DNA from: Leptidea sinapis
Taxonomy: Eukaryota > Arthropoda > Insecta > Lepidoptera > Pieridae
DNA: 64,000 nucleotides
Assembly (NCBI RefSeq): GCF_905404315.1
Contig: NC_066291.1
Span: forward strand, 12,425,501-12,489,500
Reading direction: 5' to 3'
Positions 1 through 15,080 of this stretch are shown one piece after another. The position numbers were made by a program, and so were the translations under genes. The notes under the pieces are model-generated. The model had not been told where the DNA came from, ran no database searches, and saw only the letters and a program-made list of their open reading frames with translations. Numbering within the stretch: the first letter of the stretch is position 1; the number at the start of each line of letters is the position of its first letter.

Positions 1-650
1 ATTTTTGAAACCAAAGATGGCCGCCGCACAAAATTATGATTACAACATTATCGGTATCGTATCCGAGGTTCTCTAGGGTGCAGAGAACGATTTGTTGATC
101 ATTTTCCAAATTCAAGATGACCGCAGCACAAAATTATGATTTTAGCAATATGAATATCGTGTCCGAGGTTCTCGAGGGTGCAGAGAATAATTCTGTGATC
201 ATTTTAGAAATCCAAGAGGGCTGCCTTAAACAATTATGTTTTGAGCTATCTGGATATCGTGTCCGAAGTGGCCGCCGCACAAAATTATGATTTTAGCATT
301 ATGGATATAGTGTCCGAGGTTCTCGAGTGTGCAGAGAACGATATTGGGATAATTTTTGAAAACGAAGATGGCCACCGCACAAAATTATGATTTCAGATAT
401 GGATATCGTGTCCGAGGTTCTCGAGGGTGCAGAGAACGATTTTGATATAATTTTTCAAATCCAAGATGGCCGCCGCACAAAATTATAATTTCAGATATGG
501 ATATCGTGTCCGAGGTTCTCGAGGGTGCAGAAAACAATTTTGCGATCATTTAAAAATCCGAGATGGCCGCCGTGCAAGATTATGATCACGAAAATATGGG
601 TATCGTATGCGAGGTTCTCGAGAGTCCACAGAACGATTTTGTGATCATTT
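1..650 (+). repeat. Partial HOR tail, variant with a 51 bp truncated monomer
   Basis: This segment matches 22720-23370 and about 28362-29012 nearly base for base, so it is the tail of the longer HOR variant rather than of the standard 5,295 bp unit. Its signature is a monomer at about 261-280 in which GTCCGAAGT is joined directly to GGCCGCCGCAC, losing roughly 49 bp. Two following monomers carry a CAGATATGG variant that is 2 bp shorter than CAGCAATATGG. Confidence 0.9.
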
Positions 651-3600
651 TTGAAATCCAAGATGGCCGCCGCTCGAAGTCTTGATAACTACATTATGGG
701 TATAATTATCCGAGGTTCTCTAGGGTGCAGAGAACGATTTTGTGATTATTTTTCAAATCCAAGATGGCCAACGCATAAAATTATGATTTCAGCAATATGG
801 ATATCGTTTCCGAGATTCTCGAGGGTGCAGAGAATGATTTTGGGATCATTTTTGAAATCGAAGATGGCTGCCGCACACAATTATGTTTTCAGCAGTATGG
901 ATATCGTGTCCGAGGTTCTCGAGGGTACAGAGAACAATTCTGTGATCATTTTTGAAAACGAATATGGCCACCGCAAAAATTATGATTACAATTACATAAT
1001 GGGTATCGTATCCAAGGTTTGCGAGGGTGCAGAGAACAACTTTGGGATCATTTTTAAATTCAAGATGGCCGCCGCGCAAAATTATTATTTCAGCAATATG
1101 GATATCGTGTCCGAGGTTCTCGAGGGTGCAAAGAACAATTCTGTGATCATTTTTGAAATCCAAGATGGCTGCCACACACAATTATGTTTTCAGCAATATG
1201 AATATCGTGTCCGAGGTTCTCGAGGGTGCAGAGAACGATTTTGGTATCACTATTGAAAACGAAGATGGCCACCGCACAATATTATGATTTCAGCAATATG
1301 GATATCGTGTCCGAGGTTTTGGAGGGTGCAGAGAACAATTTTGGGATCATTTTATATCCAAGATCGCCGCCGCGCAAAATTTTGATTTCAGCAATATGGA
1401 TATCGAGCCCGAGTTTCTCGAGGAAGCAGATAACAGTTCTGTGATCATTTTTGAAATCCAAGAGGGCTGCCGCACACAATTTTGTTTTCAGCAATATGGA
1501 TATCGTTTCCGAGGTTCTCGTGGGTGCAGAAAATAATTTTGCCATCATTTTTAAATCCGAGATGGCCGCCGTGCAAGATTATGATCACAAAAATATGGGT
1601 ATCGTATCCGAGGTTCTCGAGGGTGCAGAGAACGATTTTGTTATCATTTTTGAAATCCAAGTTGGCCGCCGCTCAAAATTATGATAACTACATTATGGGT
1701 ATCTTATCCGAGGTTCTCGAGGGTGCAGAGAACGATTTTGTGATCATTTTTCAAATCCAAGATGGCTGCCGCTCAAAAGTATGATAACTACATTATGGTT
1801 ATCGTATCCGAGGTTCGCGAGCGTGCTGAGAACGATTTTGTGATCATTTTTCAAATCCAACATGGCTGCCGCAAAAATTTATGATTTCAGCAATATGGAT
1901 ATCGTGTCCGAGATTCTCGAGGGTGCACAGAATGATTTTGGGATCATTTTTGAAAACGAAGATGGCCACCGCAAATATTATGATTACAACATTATGGGTA
2001 TCGAATCCTTGGTTTTCGAGGGTGCAGAGAACAACTTTGGGATCATTTTTAAATCCAAGATGGCCGCCATTTAAAATTATGATTTCAGCAATATGGATAT
2101 CGTGTCCGAGATTCTCGAGGGTGCAGAGAACATTTCTGTGATCATTTTTGAAATCCAAGATGGCTGCCACACACAATTATGTTTTCAGCAATATGAATAT
2201 CGTGTCCGAGGTTCTTGAGGGTACAGAGAACGATTTGGTGATCATTTTCCAAATTCAAGATGACCGCAGCACAAAATTATGATTTTAGCAATATGAATAT
2301 CGTGTCCGAGGTTCTCGAGGGTGCAGAGAATAATTCTGTGATCATTTTAGAAATCCAAGAGGGCTGCCTTAAACAATTATGTTTTGAGCTATATGGATAT
2401 CGTGTCCGAAGTTCTCGAGGGTACAGAGAACAATTCTGTGATCATTTTTGAAAACGAATATGGCCACCGCAAAAATTATGATTACAATAACATAATGGGT
2501 ATCGTATCCGAGGTTTGCGAGGGTGCAGAGAACAACTTTGGGATCATTGTTAAATTCAAGATGGCCGCCGCGCAAAATTATGATTTCAGCAATATGGATA
2601 TCGAGTCCGAGGTTTTCGAGGGTGCAGAGAACAATTCTGTGATCATTTTTGAAATCCAAGAGGGCTGCCGCAAACAATTATGTTTTCAGCAATATGGATA
2701 TCGTGTCCGAGGTTCTCGAGGGTGCAGAAAACAATTTTGCGATCATTTTGAAATCCGAGATGGCCGCCGTGCAAGATTATGATCACGAAAATATGGGTAT
2801 CGTATCCGAGGTTCTCGAGGGTGCAGAGAACGATTTTGTGATCATTTTTGAAATCCAAGTTGGCCGCCGCTCAAAATTACGATAACTAAATTATGGGTAT
2901 CGTATCCGAGGTTCTCGAGGGTGCAGAGAACGATTTTGTGATCATTTTTGAAATCCAAGATGGCCGCCGCTCAAAAGTATGATAACTACATTATGGGTAT
3001 CGTATCCGAGGTTCGCGAGGGTGCTGAGAACGATTTTGTGATCATTTTTCAAATCCAAGATGGCCGCCGCAAAAAATTATGATTTCAGCAATATGGATAT
3101 CCTGTCCGAGATTCTCGAGGGTGCAGAGAATGATTTTGGGATCATTATTGAAATCCAAGATGGCTGCCACACACAATTATGTATTCAGCAATATGAATAT
3201 CGTGTCCGAGGTTCTTGAGGGTGCAGAGAAAGATTTTGGTATCATTTTTGAAATCAAAGATGGCCGCCGCACAAAATTATGATGACAACATTATCGGTAT
3301 CGTATCCAAAGTTCTCGAGGGTGCAGAGAACGATTTGGTGATCATTTTCCAAATTCAAGATGGCCGAAGTACAAAATTATGATTTCAGCAATATGGATAT
3401 CGTGTCCGAGGTTCTCGAGGGTGCAGAGAACAATTCTGTGATCATTTTTGAAATCCAAGATGGCTGCCACACACAATTATGTTTTCAGCAATATGAATAT
3501 CGTGTCCGAGGTTCTCGAGGGTACAGAGAACGATTTTGGTATCATTTTTGAAACCAAAGATGGCTGCCGCACAAAATTATGATTACAACATTATCGGTAT

Positions 3601-5945
3601 CGTATCCGAGGTTCTTGAGGGTGCAGAGAACGATTTGGTGATCATTTTCCAAATTCAAGATGACCGCAGCACAAAATTATGATTTTAGCAATATGAATAT
3701 CGTGTCCGAGGTTCTCGAGGGTGCAGAGAATAATTCTGTGATCATTTTAGTAATCCAAGAGGGCTGCCTTAAACAATTATGTTTTGAGCTATATGGATAT
3801 CGTGTCCGAAGTTCTCAAGGGTACAAAGAACGATTTTGTTATCATATTTGAAATCCAAGAAGGCCGCCGCACAAAACTATGATTTTAGCATTATGGATAT
3901 CGTGTCCGAGGTTTTCGAGGGTGCAGAGAACGATATTGGGATCATTTTTGAAAACAAAGATGGCCACCGCACAAAATTATAATTACAACATTATGGTTAT
4001 CGTATCCGAGGTAATCGAGGTTGCAGAGAACGATTTTGTGATAATTTTTCAAATCCAAGATGGCCGCCGTACAAAATTATGTATTAAGCAATATGGATAT
4101 CGTGTCCGAGGTTCTCGAGGGTGCAGAAAACAATTTTGCGATCATTTTGAAATCCGAGATGGCCGCCGTGCAAGATTATGATCCCGAAAATATGGGTATC
4201 GTATGCGAGGTTCTCGAGAGTCCACATAACGATTTTGTGATCATTTTTGAAATCCAAGATGGCCGCCGCTCAAAATTATGATAAGTACATTATGGGTATA
4301 ATTATCCGAGGTTCTTTAGGGTGCAGAGAACGATTTGGTGATCATTTTTCAAATCCAAGATGGCCGCCGCTCGAAAGTATGATAACTACATTATGGGTAT
4401 CGTATCCGATGCTCTCGAGGGTGCTGAGAACGATTTTGTGATCATTTTTCAAATCCAAGTTGGCCGCCGCACAAAATTATGATTTCAGCAATATGGATAT
4501 CGTTTCCGAGATTCTCGAGTGTGCAGAGAATGATTTTGGGATCATTTTTGAAATCGAAGATGGCTGCCGCACAAAATTATGATTACAACATTATGGGTAT
4601 CGTTTCCGAGGTTCTCGAGGGTACAGAGAACAATTCTGTGATCATTTTTGAAATCCAAGATGGCTGCCATACACAATTATGTATTGAGCAATATGAATAT
4701 CGTGTCCGAGGTTCTCGAGGGTGCAGAGAACGATTTTGGTATCATTTTTGAAAACGAAGATGGCCACCGCAAAAATTATGATAACTACATTATGGGTATC
4801 GTATCCGAGGTTTTCGAGGGTGCAGAGAACAACTTAGGGTTCATTTTTAAATCCAAGATGGCCGCCGCGCAAAATTATGATTTGAGCTATATGGATATCG
4901 TGTCCGAGATTCTCGAGGGTGCAGAGAACATTTCTGTGATTATTTTTGAAATCCAAGATGGCTGCCACACACAATTATGTTTTCAGCAATATGAATATCG
5001 TGTCCGAGGTTCTTGAGGGTACAGAGAACGATTTTGGTATCATTTTTGAAACCAAAGATGGCCTCCGCACAAAATTATGATTACAACATTATCGGTATCG
5101 TATCCGAGGTTCTCGAGGGTGCAGAGAACGATTTGGTGATCATTTTCCAAATTCAAGATGACCGCAGCACAAAATTATGATTTTAGCAATATGAATATCG
5201 TGTCCGAGGTTCTCGAGGGTGCAGAGAATAATTCTGTGATCATTTGAGAAATCTAAGAGGGCTGCCTTAAACAATTATGTTTTGAGCTATATGGATATCG
5301 TGTCCGAAGTTCTCAAGGGTACAAAGAACGATTTTGTTATCATATTTGAAATCCAAGAAGGCCGCCGCACATAACTATGATTTTAGCATTATGGATATCG
5401 TGTCCGAGGTTCTCGAGGGTGCAGAGAACGATATTGGGATCATTTTTGAAAACAAAGATGGCCACCGCACAAAATTATGATTAAAACATTATGGTTATTG
5501 TATCCGAGGTTCTCGAGGTTGCAGAGAACAATTTTGTGATAATTTTTCAAATCCAAGATGGCCGCCGCACAAAATTATGATTTTAGCAATATGGATATCG
5601 TGTCCGAGATTCTCGAGGGTGCAGAGAACGTATTTGTTGATCATTTTTCAAATCCAAGATGGCCGCCGTACAAAATTATGATTTAAGCAATATGGATATC
5701 GTATCCGAGGTTCTCGAGGGTGCAGAGAACAATTCTGTGATCATTTTCGAAATCCAAGAGGGCTGCCGCAAACAATTATGTTTTCAGCAATATGGATATC
5801 GTGTCCGAGGTTCTCGAGGGTGCAGAAAACAATTTTGCGATCATTTAGAAATCCGAGATGGCCGCCGTGCAAGATTATGATCACGAAAATATGGGTATCG
5901 TATGCGAGGTTCTCGAGAGTCCACAGAACGATTTTGTGATCATTT
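651..5945 (+). repeat. Higher-order repeat unit, copy 1 (5,295 bp)
   Basis: Every landmark in this block recurs exactly 5,295 bp downstream (651/5946, 1445/6740, 3079/8374, 4247/9542, 5659/10954). The unit is 53 monomers minus 5 bp. The phase start used here is arbitrary: it is the monomer carrying GCTCGAAGTCTTGATAAC. Copies 1 and 2 differ by only a handful of substitutions per kb by eye, for example CCAAGG versus CCGAGG near 1012 and 6307. Confidence 0.93.
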
Positions 5946-8900
5946 TTGAAATCCAAGATGGCCGCCGCTCGAAGTCTTGATAACTACATTATGGGTATAA
6001 TTATCCGAGGTTCTCTAGGGTGCAGAGAACGATTTTGTGATTATTTTTCAAATCCAAGATGGCCAACGCATAAAATTATGATTTCAGCAATATGGATATC
6101 GTTTCCGAGATTCTCGAGGGTGCAGAGAATGATTTTGGGATCATTTTTGAAATCGAAGATGGCTGCCGCACACAATTATGTTTTCAGCAGTATGGATATC
6201 GTGTCCGAGGTTCTCGAGGGTACAGAGAACAATTCTGTGATCATTTTTGAAAACGAATATGGCCACCGCAAAAATTATGATTACAATTACATAATGGGTA
6301 TCGTATCCGAGGTTTGCGAGGGTGCAGAGAACAACTTTGGGATCATTTTTAAATCCAAGATGGCCGCCGCGCAAAATTATGATTTCAGCAATATGGATAT
6401 CGTGTCCGAGGTTCTCGAGGGTGCAGAGAACAATTCTGTGATCATTTTTGAAATCCAAGATGGCTGCCACACACAATTATGTTTTCAGCAATATGAATAT
6501 CGTGTCCGAGGTTCTCGAGGGTGCAGAGAACGATTTTGGTATCACTATTGAAAACGAAGATGGCCACCGCACAATATTATGATTTCAGCAATATGGATAT
6601 CGTGTCCGAGGTTTTGGAGGGTGCAGAGAACAATTTTGGGATCATTTTATATCCAAGATCGCCGCCGCGCAAAATTTTGATTTCAGCAATATGGATATCG
6701 AGCCCGAGTTTCTCGAGGAAGCAGATAACAGTTCTGTGATCATTTTTGAAATCCAAGAGGGCTGCCGCACACAATTTTGTTTTCAGCAATATGGATATCG
6801 TTTCCGAGGTTCTCGTGGGTGCAGAAAATAATTTTGCCATCATTTTTAAATCCGAGATGGCCGCCGTGCAAGATTATGATCACAAAAATATGGGTATCGT
6901 ATCCGAGGTTCTCGAGGGTGCAGAGAACGATTTTGTTATCATTTTTGAAATCCAAGTTGGCCGCCGCTCAAAATTATGATAACTACATTATGGGTATCTT
7001 ATCCGAGGTTCTCGAGGGTGCAGAGAACGATTTTGTGATCATTTTTCAAATCCAAGATGGCTGCCGCTCAAAAGTATGATAACTACATTATGGTTATCGT
7101 ATTCGAGGTTCGCGAGCGTGCTGAGAACGATTTTGTGATCATTTTTCAAATCCAACATGGCTGCCGCAAAAATTTATGATTTCAGCAATATGGATATCGT
7201 GTCCGAGATTCTCGAGGGTGCACAGAATGATTTTGGGATCATTTTTGAAAACGAAGATGGCCACCGCAAATATTATGATTACAACATTATGGGTATCGAA
7301 TCCTTGGTTTTCGAGGGTGCAGAGAACAACTTTGGGATCATTTTTAAATCCAAGATGGCCGCCATTTAAAATTATGATTTCAGCAATATGGATATCGTGT
7401 CCGAGATTCTCGAGGGTGCAGAGAACATTTCTGTGATCATTTTTGAAATCCAAGATGGCTGCCACACACAATTATGTTTTCAGCAATATGAATATCGTGT
7501 CCGAGGTTCTTGAGGGTACAGAGAACGATTTGGTGATCATTTTCCAAATTCAAGATGACCGCAGCACAAAATTATGATTTTAGCAATATGAATATCGTGT
7601 CCGAGGTTCTCGAGGGTGCAGAGAATAATTCTGTGATCATTTTAGAAATCCAAGAGGGCTGCCTTAAACAATTATGTTTTGAGCTATATGGATATCGTGT
7701 CCGAAGTTCTCGAGGGTACAGAGAACAATTCTGTGATCATTTTTGAAAACGAATATGGCCACCGCAAAAATTATGATTACAATAACATAATGGGTATCGT
7801 ATCCGAGGTTTGCGAGGGTGCAGAGAACAACTTTGGGATCATTGTTAAATTCAAGATGGCCGCCGCGCAAAATTATGATTTCAGCAATATGGATATCGAG
7901 TCCGAGGTTCTCGAGGGTGCAGAGAACAATTCTGTGATCATTTTTGAAATCCAAGAGGGCTGCCGCAAACAATTATGTTTTCAGCAATATGGATATCGTG
8001 TCCGAGGTTCTCGAGGGTGCAGAAAACAATTTTGCGATCATTTTGAAATCCGAGATGGCCGCCGTGCAAGATTATGATCACGAAAATATGGGTATCGTAT
8101 CCGAGGTTCTCGAGGGTGCAGAGAACGATTTTGTGATCATTTTTGAAATCCAAGTTGGCCGCCGCTCAAAATTACGATAACTAAATTATGGGTATCGTAT
8201 CCGAGGTTCTCGAGGGTGCAGAGAACGATTTTGTGATCATTTTTGAAATCCAAGATGGCCGCCGCTCAAAAGTATGATAACTACATTATGGGTATCGTAT
8301 CCGAGGTTCGCGAGGGTGCTGAGAACGATTTTGTGATCATTTTTCAAATCCAAGATGGCCGCCGCAAAAAATTATGATTTCAGCAATATGGATATCCTGT
8401 CCGAGATTCTCGAGGGTGCAGAGAATGATTTTGGGATCATTATTGAAATCCAAGATGGCTGCCACACACAATTATGTATTCAGCAATATGAATATCGTGT
8501 CCGAGGTTCTTGAGGGTGCAGAGAAAGATTTTGGTATCATTTTTGAAATCAAAGATGGCCGCCGCACAAAATTATGATGACAACATTATCGGTATCGTAT
8601 CCAAAGTTCTCGAGGGTGCAGAGAACGATTTGGTGATCATTTTCCAAATTCAAGATGGCCGAAGTACAAAATTATGTTTTCAGCAATATGGATATCGTGT
8701 CCGAGATTCTCGAGGGTGCAGAGAATGATTTTGGGATCATTATTGAAATCCAAGATGGCTGCCACACACAATTATGTTTTCAGCAATATGAATATCGTGT
8801 CCGAGGTTCTTGAGGGTACAGAGAACGATTTTGGTATCATTTTTGAAACCAAAGATGGCTGCCGCACAAAATTATGATTACAACATTATCGGTATCGTAT

Positions 8901-11240
8901 CCGAGGTTCTTGAGGGTGCAGAGAACGATTTGGTGATCATTTTCCAAATTCAAGATGACCGCAGCACAAAATTATGATTTTAGCAATATGAATATCGTGT
9001 CCGAGGTTCTCGAGGGTGCAGAGAATAATTCTGTGATCATTTTAGTAATCCAAGAGGGCTGCCTTAAACAATTATGTTTTGAGCTATATGGATATCGTGT
9101 CCGAAGTTCTCAAGGGTACAAAGAACGATTTTGTTATCATATTTGAAATCCAAGAAGGCCGCCGCACAAAACTATGATTTTAGCATTATGGATATCGTGT
9201 CCGAGGTTTTCGAGGGTGCAGAGAACGATATTGGGATCATTTTTGAAAACAAAGATGGCCACCGCACAAAATTATAATTACAACATTATGGTTATCGTAT
9301 CCGAGGTAATCGAGGTTGCAGAGAACGATTTTGTGATAATTTTTCAAATCCAAGATGGCCGCCGTACAAAATTATGTATTAAGCAATATGGATATCGTGT
9401 CCGAGGTTCTCGAGGGTGCAGAAAACAATTTTGCGATCATTTTGAAATCCGAGATGGCCGCCGTGCAAGATTATGATCCCGAAAATATGGGTATCGTATG
9501 CGAGGTTCTCGAGAGTCCACATAACGATTTTGTGATCATTTTTGAAATCCAAGATGGCCGCCGCTCAAAATTATGATAAGTACATTATGGGTATAATTAT
9601 CCGAGGTTCTTTAGGGTGCAGAGAACGATTTGGTGATCATTTTTCAAATCCAAGATGGCCGCCGCTCGAAAGTATGATAACTACATTATGGGTATCGTAT
9701 CCGATGCTCTCGAGGGTGCTGAGAACGATTTTGTGATCATTTTTCAAATCCAAGTTGGCCGCCGCACAAAATTATGATTTCAGCAATATGGATATCGTTT
9801 CCGAGATTCTCGAGTGTGCAGAGAATGATTTTGGGATCATTTTTGAAATCGAAGATGGCTGCCGCACAAAATTATGATTACAACATTATGGGTATCGTTT
9901 CCGAGGTTCTCGAGGGTACAGAGAACAATTCTGTGATCATTTTTGAAATCCAAGATGGCTGCCATACACAATTATGTATTGAGCAATATGAATATCGTGT
10001 CCGAGGTTCTCGAGGGTGCAGAGAACGATTTTGGTATCATTTTTGAAAACGAAGATGGCCACCGCAAAAATTATGATAACTACATTATGGGTATCGTATC
10101 CGAGGTTTTCGAGGGTGCAGAGAACAACTTAGGGTTCATTTTTAAATCCAAGATGGCCGCCGCGCAAAATTATGATTTCAGCAATATGGATATCGTGTCC
10201 GAGATTCTCGAGGGTGCAGAGAACATTTCTGTGATTATTTTTGAAATCCAGGATGGCTGCCACACACAATTATGTTTTCAGCAATATGAATATCGTGTCC
10301 GAGGTTCTTGAGGGTACAGAGAACGATTTTGGTATCATTTTTGAAACCAAAGATGGCCTCCGCACAAAATTATGATTACAACATTATCGGTATCGTATCC
10401 GAGGTTCTCGAGGGTGCAGAGAACGATTTGGTGATCATTTTCCAAATTCAAGATGACCGCAGCACAAAATTATGATTTTAGCAATATGAATATCGTGTCC
10501 GAGGTTCTCGAGGGTGCAGAGAATAATTCTGTGATCATTTGAGAAATCCAAGAGGGCTGCCTTAAACAATTATGTTTTGAGCTATATGGATATCGTGTCC
10601 GAAGTTCTCAAGGGTACAAAGAACGATTTTGTTATCATATTTGAAATCCAAGAAGGCCGCCGCACATAACTATGATTTTAGCATTATGGATATCGTGTCC
10701 GAGGTTCTCGAGGGTGCAGAGAACGATATTGGGATCATTTTTGAAAACAAAGATGGCCACCGCACAAAATTATGATTAAAACATTATGGTTATTGTATCC
10801 GAGGTTCTCGAGGTTGCAGAGAACAATTTTGTGATAATTTTTCAAATCCAAGATGGCCGCCGCACAAAATTATGATTTTAGCAATATGGATATCGTGTCC
10901 GAGATTCTCGAGGGTGCAGAGAACGTATTTGTTGATCATTTTTCAAATCCAAGATGGCCGCCGTACAAAATTATGATTTAAGCAATATGGATATCGTATC
11001 CGAGGTTCTCGAGGGTGCAGAGAACAATTCTGTGATCATTTTCGAAATCCAAGAGGGCTGCCGCAAACAATTATGTTTTCAGCAATATGGATATCGTGTC
11101 CGAGGTTCTCGAGGGTGCAGAAAACAATTTTGCGATCATTTAGAAATCCGAGATGGCCGCCGTGCAAGATTATGATCACGAAAATATGGGTATCGTATGC
11201 GAGGTTCTCGAGAGTCCACAGAACGATTTTGTGATCATTT
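5946..11240 (+). repeat. Higher-order repeat unit, copy 2 (5,295 bp)
   Basis: Full-length copy of the 53-monomer unit in exact register with 651-5945 and with the start of 11241-15080. It has private variants, for instance TTTAAATCCAAG near 6350 where other copies have TTTAAATTCAAG, and an ATTCGAGG near 7101 where copy 1 has ATCCGAGG. These show the copies are distinct sequences rather than one sequence counted twice. Confidence 0.93.
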
Positions 11241-14200
11241 TTGAAATCCAAGATGGCCGCCGCTCGAAGTCTTGATAACTACATTATGGGTATAATTATC
11301 CGAGGTTCTCTAGGGTGCAGAGAACGATTTTGTGATTATTTTTCAAATCCAAGATGGCCAACGCATAAAATTATGATTTCAGCAATATGGATATCGTTTC
11401 CGAGATTCTCGAGGGTGCAGAGAATGATTTTGGGATCATTTTTGAAATCGAAGATGGCTGCCGCACACAATTATGTTTTCAGCAGTATGGATATCGTGTC
11501 CGAGGTTCTCGAGGGTACAGAGAACAATTCTGTGATCATTTTTGAAAACGAATATGGCCACCGCAAAAATTATGATTACAATTACATAATGGGTATCGTA
11601 TCCGAGGTTTGCGAGGGTGCAGAGAACAACTTTGGGATCATTTTTAAATTCAAGATGGCCGCCGCGCAAAATTATGATTTCAGCAATATGGATATCGTGT
11701 CCGAGGTTCTCGAGGGTGCAAAGAACAATTCTGTGATCATTTTTGAAATCCAAGATGGCTGCCACACACAATTATGTTTTCAGCAATATGAATATCGTGT
11801 CCGAGGTTCTCGAGGGTGCAGAGAACGATTTTGGTATCACTATTGAAAACGAAGATGGCCACCGCACAATATTATGATTTCAGCAATATGGATATCGTGT
11901 CCGAGGTTTTGGAGGGTGCAGAGAACAATTTTGGGATCATTTTATATCCAAGAACGCCGCCGCGCAAAATTTTGATTTCAGCAATATGGATATCGAGCCC
12001 GAGTTTCTCGAGGAAGCAGATAACAGTTCTGTGATCATTTTTGAAATCCAAGAGGGCTGCCGCACACAATTTTGTTTTCAGCAATATGCATATCGTTTCC
12101 GAGGTTCTCGTGGGTGCAGAAAATAATTTTGCCATCATTTTTAAATCCGAGATGGCCGCCGTGCAAGATTATGATCACAAAAATATGGGTATCGTATCCG
12201 AGGTTCTCGAGGGTGCAGAGAACAATTTTGTTATCATTTTTGAAATCCAAGTTGGCCGCCGCTCAAAATTATGATAACTACATTATGGGTATCTTATCCG
12301 AGGTTCTCGAGGGTGCAGAGAACGATTTTGTGATCATTTTTCAAATCCAAGATGGCTGCCGCTCAAAAGTATGATAACTACATTATGGTTATCGTATCCG
12401 AGGTTCGCGAGGGTGCTGAGAACGATTTTGTGATCATTTTTCAAATCCAACATGGCTGCCGCAAAAATTTATGATTTCAGCAATATGGATATCGTGTCCG
12501 AGATTCTCGAGGGTGCAAAGAATGATTTTGGGATCATTTTTAAATCCAAGATGGCCGCCATTTAAAATTATGATTTCAGCAATATGGATATCGTGTCCGA
12601 GATTCTCGAGGGTGCAGAGAACATTTCTGTGATCATTTTTGAAATCCAAGATGGCTGCCACACACAATTATGTTTTCAGCAATATGAATATCGTGTCCGA
12701 GGTTCTTGAGGGTACAGAGAACGATTTGGTGATAATTTTCCAAATTCAAGATGACCGCAGCACAAAATTATGATTTTAGCAATATGAATATCGTGTCCGA
12801 GGTTCTCGAGGGTGCAGAGAATAATTCTGTGATCATTTTTGAAATCCAAGAGGGCTGCCGCAAACAATTATGTTTTCAGCAATATGGATATCGTGTCCGA
12901 GGTTCTCGAGGGTGCAGAAAACAATTTTGCGATCATTTTGAAATCCGAGATGGCCGCCGTGCAAGATTATGATCACGAAAATATGGGTATCGTATCCGAG
13001 GTTCTCGAGGGTGCAGAGAACGATTTTGTGATCATTTTTGAAATCCAAGTTGGCCGCCGCTCAAAATTACGATAACTAAATTATGGGTATCGTATCCGAG
13101 GTTCTCGAGGGTGCAGAGAACGATTTTGTGATCATTTTTGAAATCCAAGATGGCCGCCGCTCAAAAGTATGATAACTACATTATGGGTATCGTATCCGAG
13201 GTTCGCGAGGGTGCTGAGAACGATTTTGTGATCATTTTTCAAATCCAAGATGGCCGCCGCAAAAAATTATGATTTCAGCAATATGGATATCCTGTCCGAG
13301 ATTCTCGAGGGTGCAGAGAATGATTTTGGGATCATTATTGAAATCCAAGATGGCTGCCACACACAATTATGTATTCAGCAATATGAATATCGTGTCCGAG
13401 GTTCTTGAGGGTGCAGAGAAAGATTTTGGTATCATTTTTGAAATCAAAGATGGCCGCCGCACAAAATTATGATGACAACATTATCGGTATCGTATCCAAA
13501 GTTCTCGAGGGTGCAGAGAACGATTTGGTGATCATTTTCCAAATTCAAGATGGCCGAAGTACAAAATTATGATTTCAGCAATATGGATATCGTGTCCGAG
13601 GTTCTCGAGGGTGCAGAGAACAATTCTGTGATCATTTTTGAAATCCAAGATGGCTGCCACACACAATTATGATTTCAGCAATATGAATATCGTGTCCGAG
13701 GTTCTTGAGGGTACAGAGAACGATTTTGGTATCATTTTTGAAACCAAAGATGGCTGCCGCACAAAATTATGATTACAACATTATCGGTATCGTATCCGAG
13801 GTTCTTGAGGGTGCAGAGAACGATTTGGTGATCATTTTCCAAATTCAAGATGACCGCAGCACAAAATTATGATTTTAGCAATATGAATATCGTGTCCGAG
13901 GTTCTCGAGGGTGCAGAGAATAATTCTGTGATCATTTTAGTAATCCAAGAGGGCTGCCTTAAACAATTATGTTTTGAGCTATATGGATATCGTGTCCGAA
14001 GTTCTCAAGGGTACAAAGAACGATTTTGTTATCATATTTGAAATCCAAGAAGACCGCCGCACAAAACTATGATTTTAGCATTATGGATATCGTGTCCGAG
14101 GTTTTCGAGGGTGCAGAGAACGATATTGGGATCATTTTTGAAAACAAAGATGGCCACCGCACAAAATTATAATTACAACATTATGGTTATCGTATCCGAG

Positions 14201-15080
14201 GTAATCGAGGTTGCAGAGAACGATTTTGTGATAATTTTTCAAATCCAAGATGGCCGCCGTACAAAATTATGTATTAAGCAATATGGATATCGTGTCCGAG
14301 GTTCTCGAGGGTGCAGAAAACAATTTTGCGATCATTTTGAAATCCGAGATGGCCGCCGTGCAAGATTATGATCCCGAAAATATGGGTATCGTATGCGAGG
14401 TTCTCGAGAGTCCACATAACGATTTTGTGATCATTTTTGAAATCCAAGATGGCCGCCGCTCAAAATTATGATAAGTACATTATGGGTATAATTATCCGAG
14501 GTTCTTTAGGGTGCAGAGAACGATTTGGTGATCATTTTTCAAATCCAAGATGGCCGCCGCTCGAAAGTATGATAACTACATTATGGGTATCGTATCCGAT
14601 GCTCTCGAGGGTGCTGAGAACGATTTTGTGATCATTTTTCAAATCCAAGTTGGCCGCCGCACAAAATTATGATTTCAGCAATATGGATATCGTTTCCGAG
14701 ATTCTCGAGTGTGCAGAGAATGATTTTGGGATCATTTTTGAAATCGAAGATGGCTGCCGCACAAAATTATGATTACAACATTATGGGTATCGTTTCCGAG
14801 GTTCTCGAGGGTACAGAGAACAATTCTGTGATCATTTTTGAAATCCAAGATGGCTGCCATACACAATTATGTATTGAGCAATATGAATATCGTGTCCGAG
14901 GTTCTCGAGGGTGCAGAGAACGATTTTGGTATCATTTTTGAAAACGAAGATGGCCACCGCAAAAATTATGATAACTACATTATGGGTATCGTATCCGAGG
15001 TTTTCGAGGGTGCAGAGAACAACTTAGGGTTCATTTTTAAATCCAAGATGGCCGCCGCGCAAAATTATGATTTCAGCAAT
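11241..15080 (+). repeat. Higher-order repeat unit, copy 3 (contracted)
   Basis: In register with copies 1 and 2 at its start (651, 5946, 11241). Landmarks at 8374 and 9355 of copy 2 appear at 13269 and 14250, an offset of 4,895, so four monomers (400 bp) are missing upstream of 13269: two in the 12.5 kb region (compare 12434-12667 with 7139-7471) and two more near 12.83 kb. The copy ends around 15080, where the sequence jumps back to an early phase of the unit. Confidence 0.85.
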
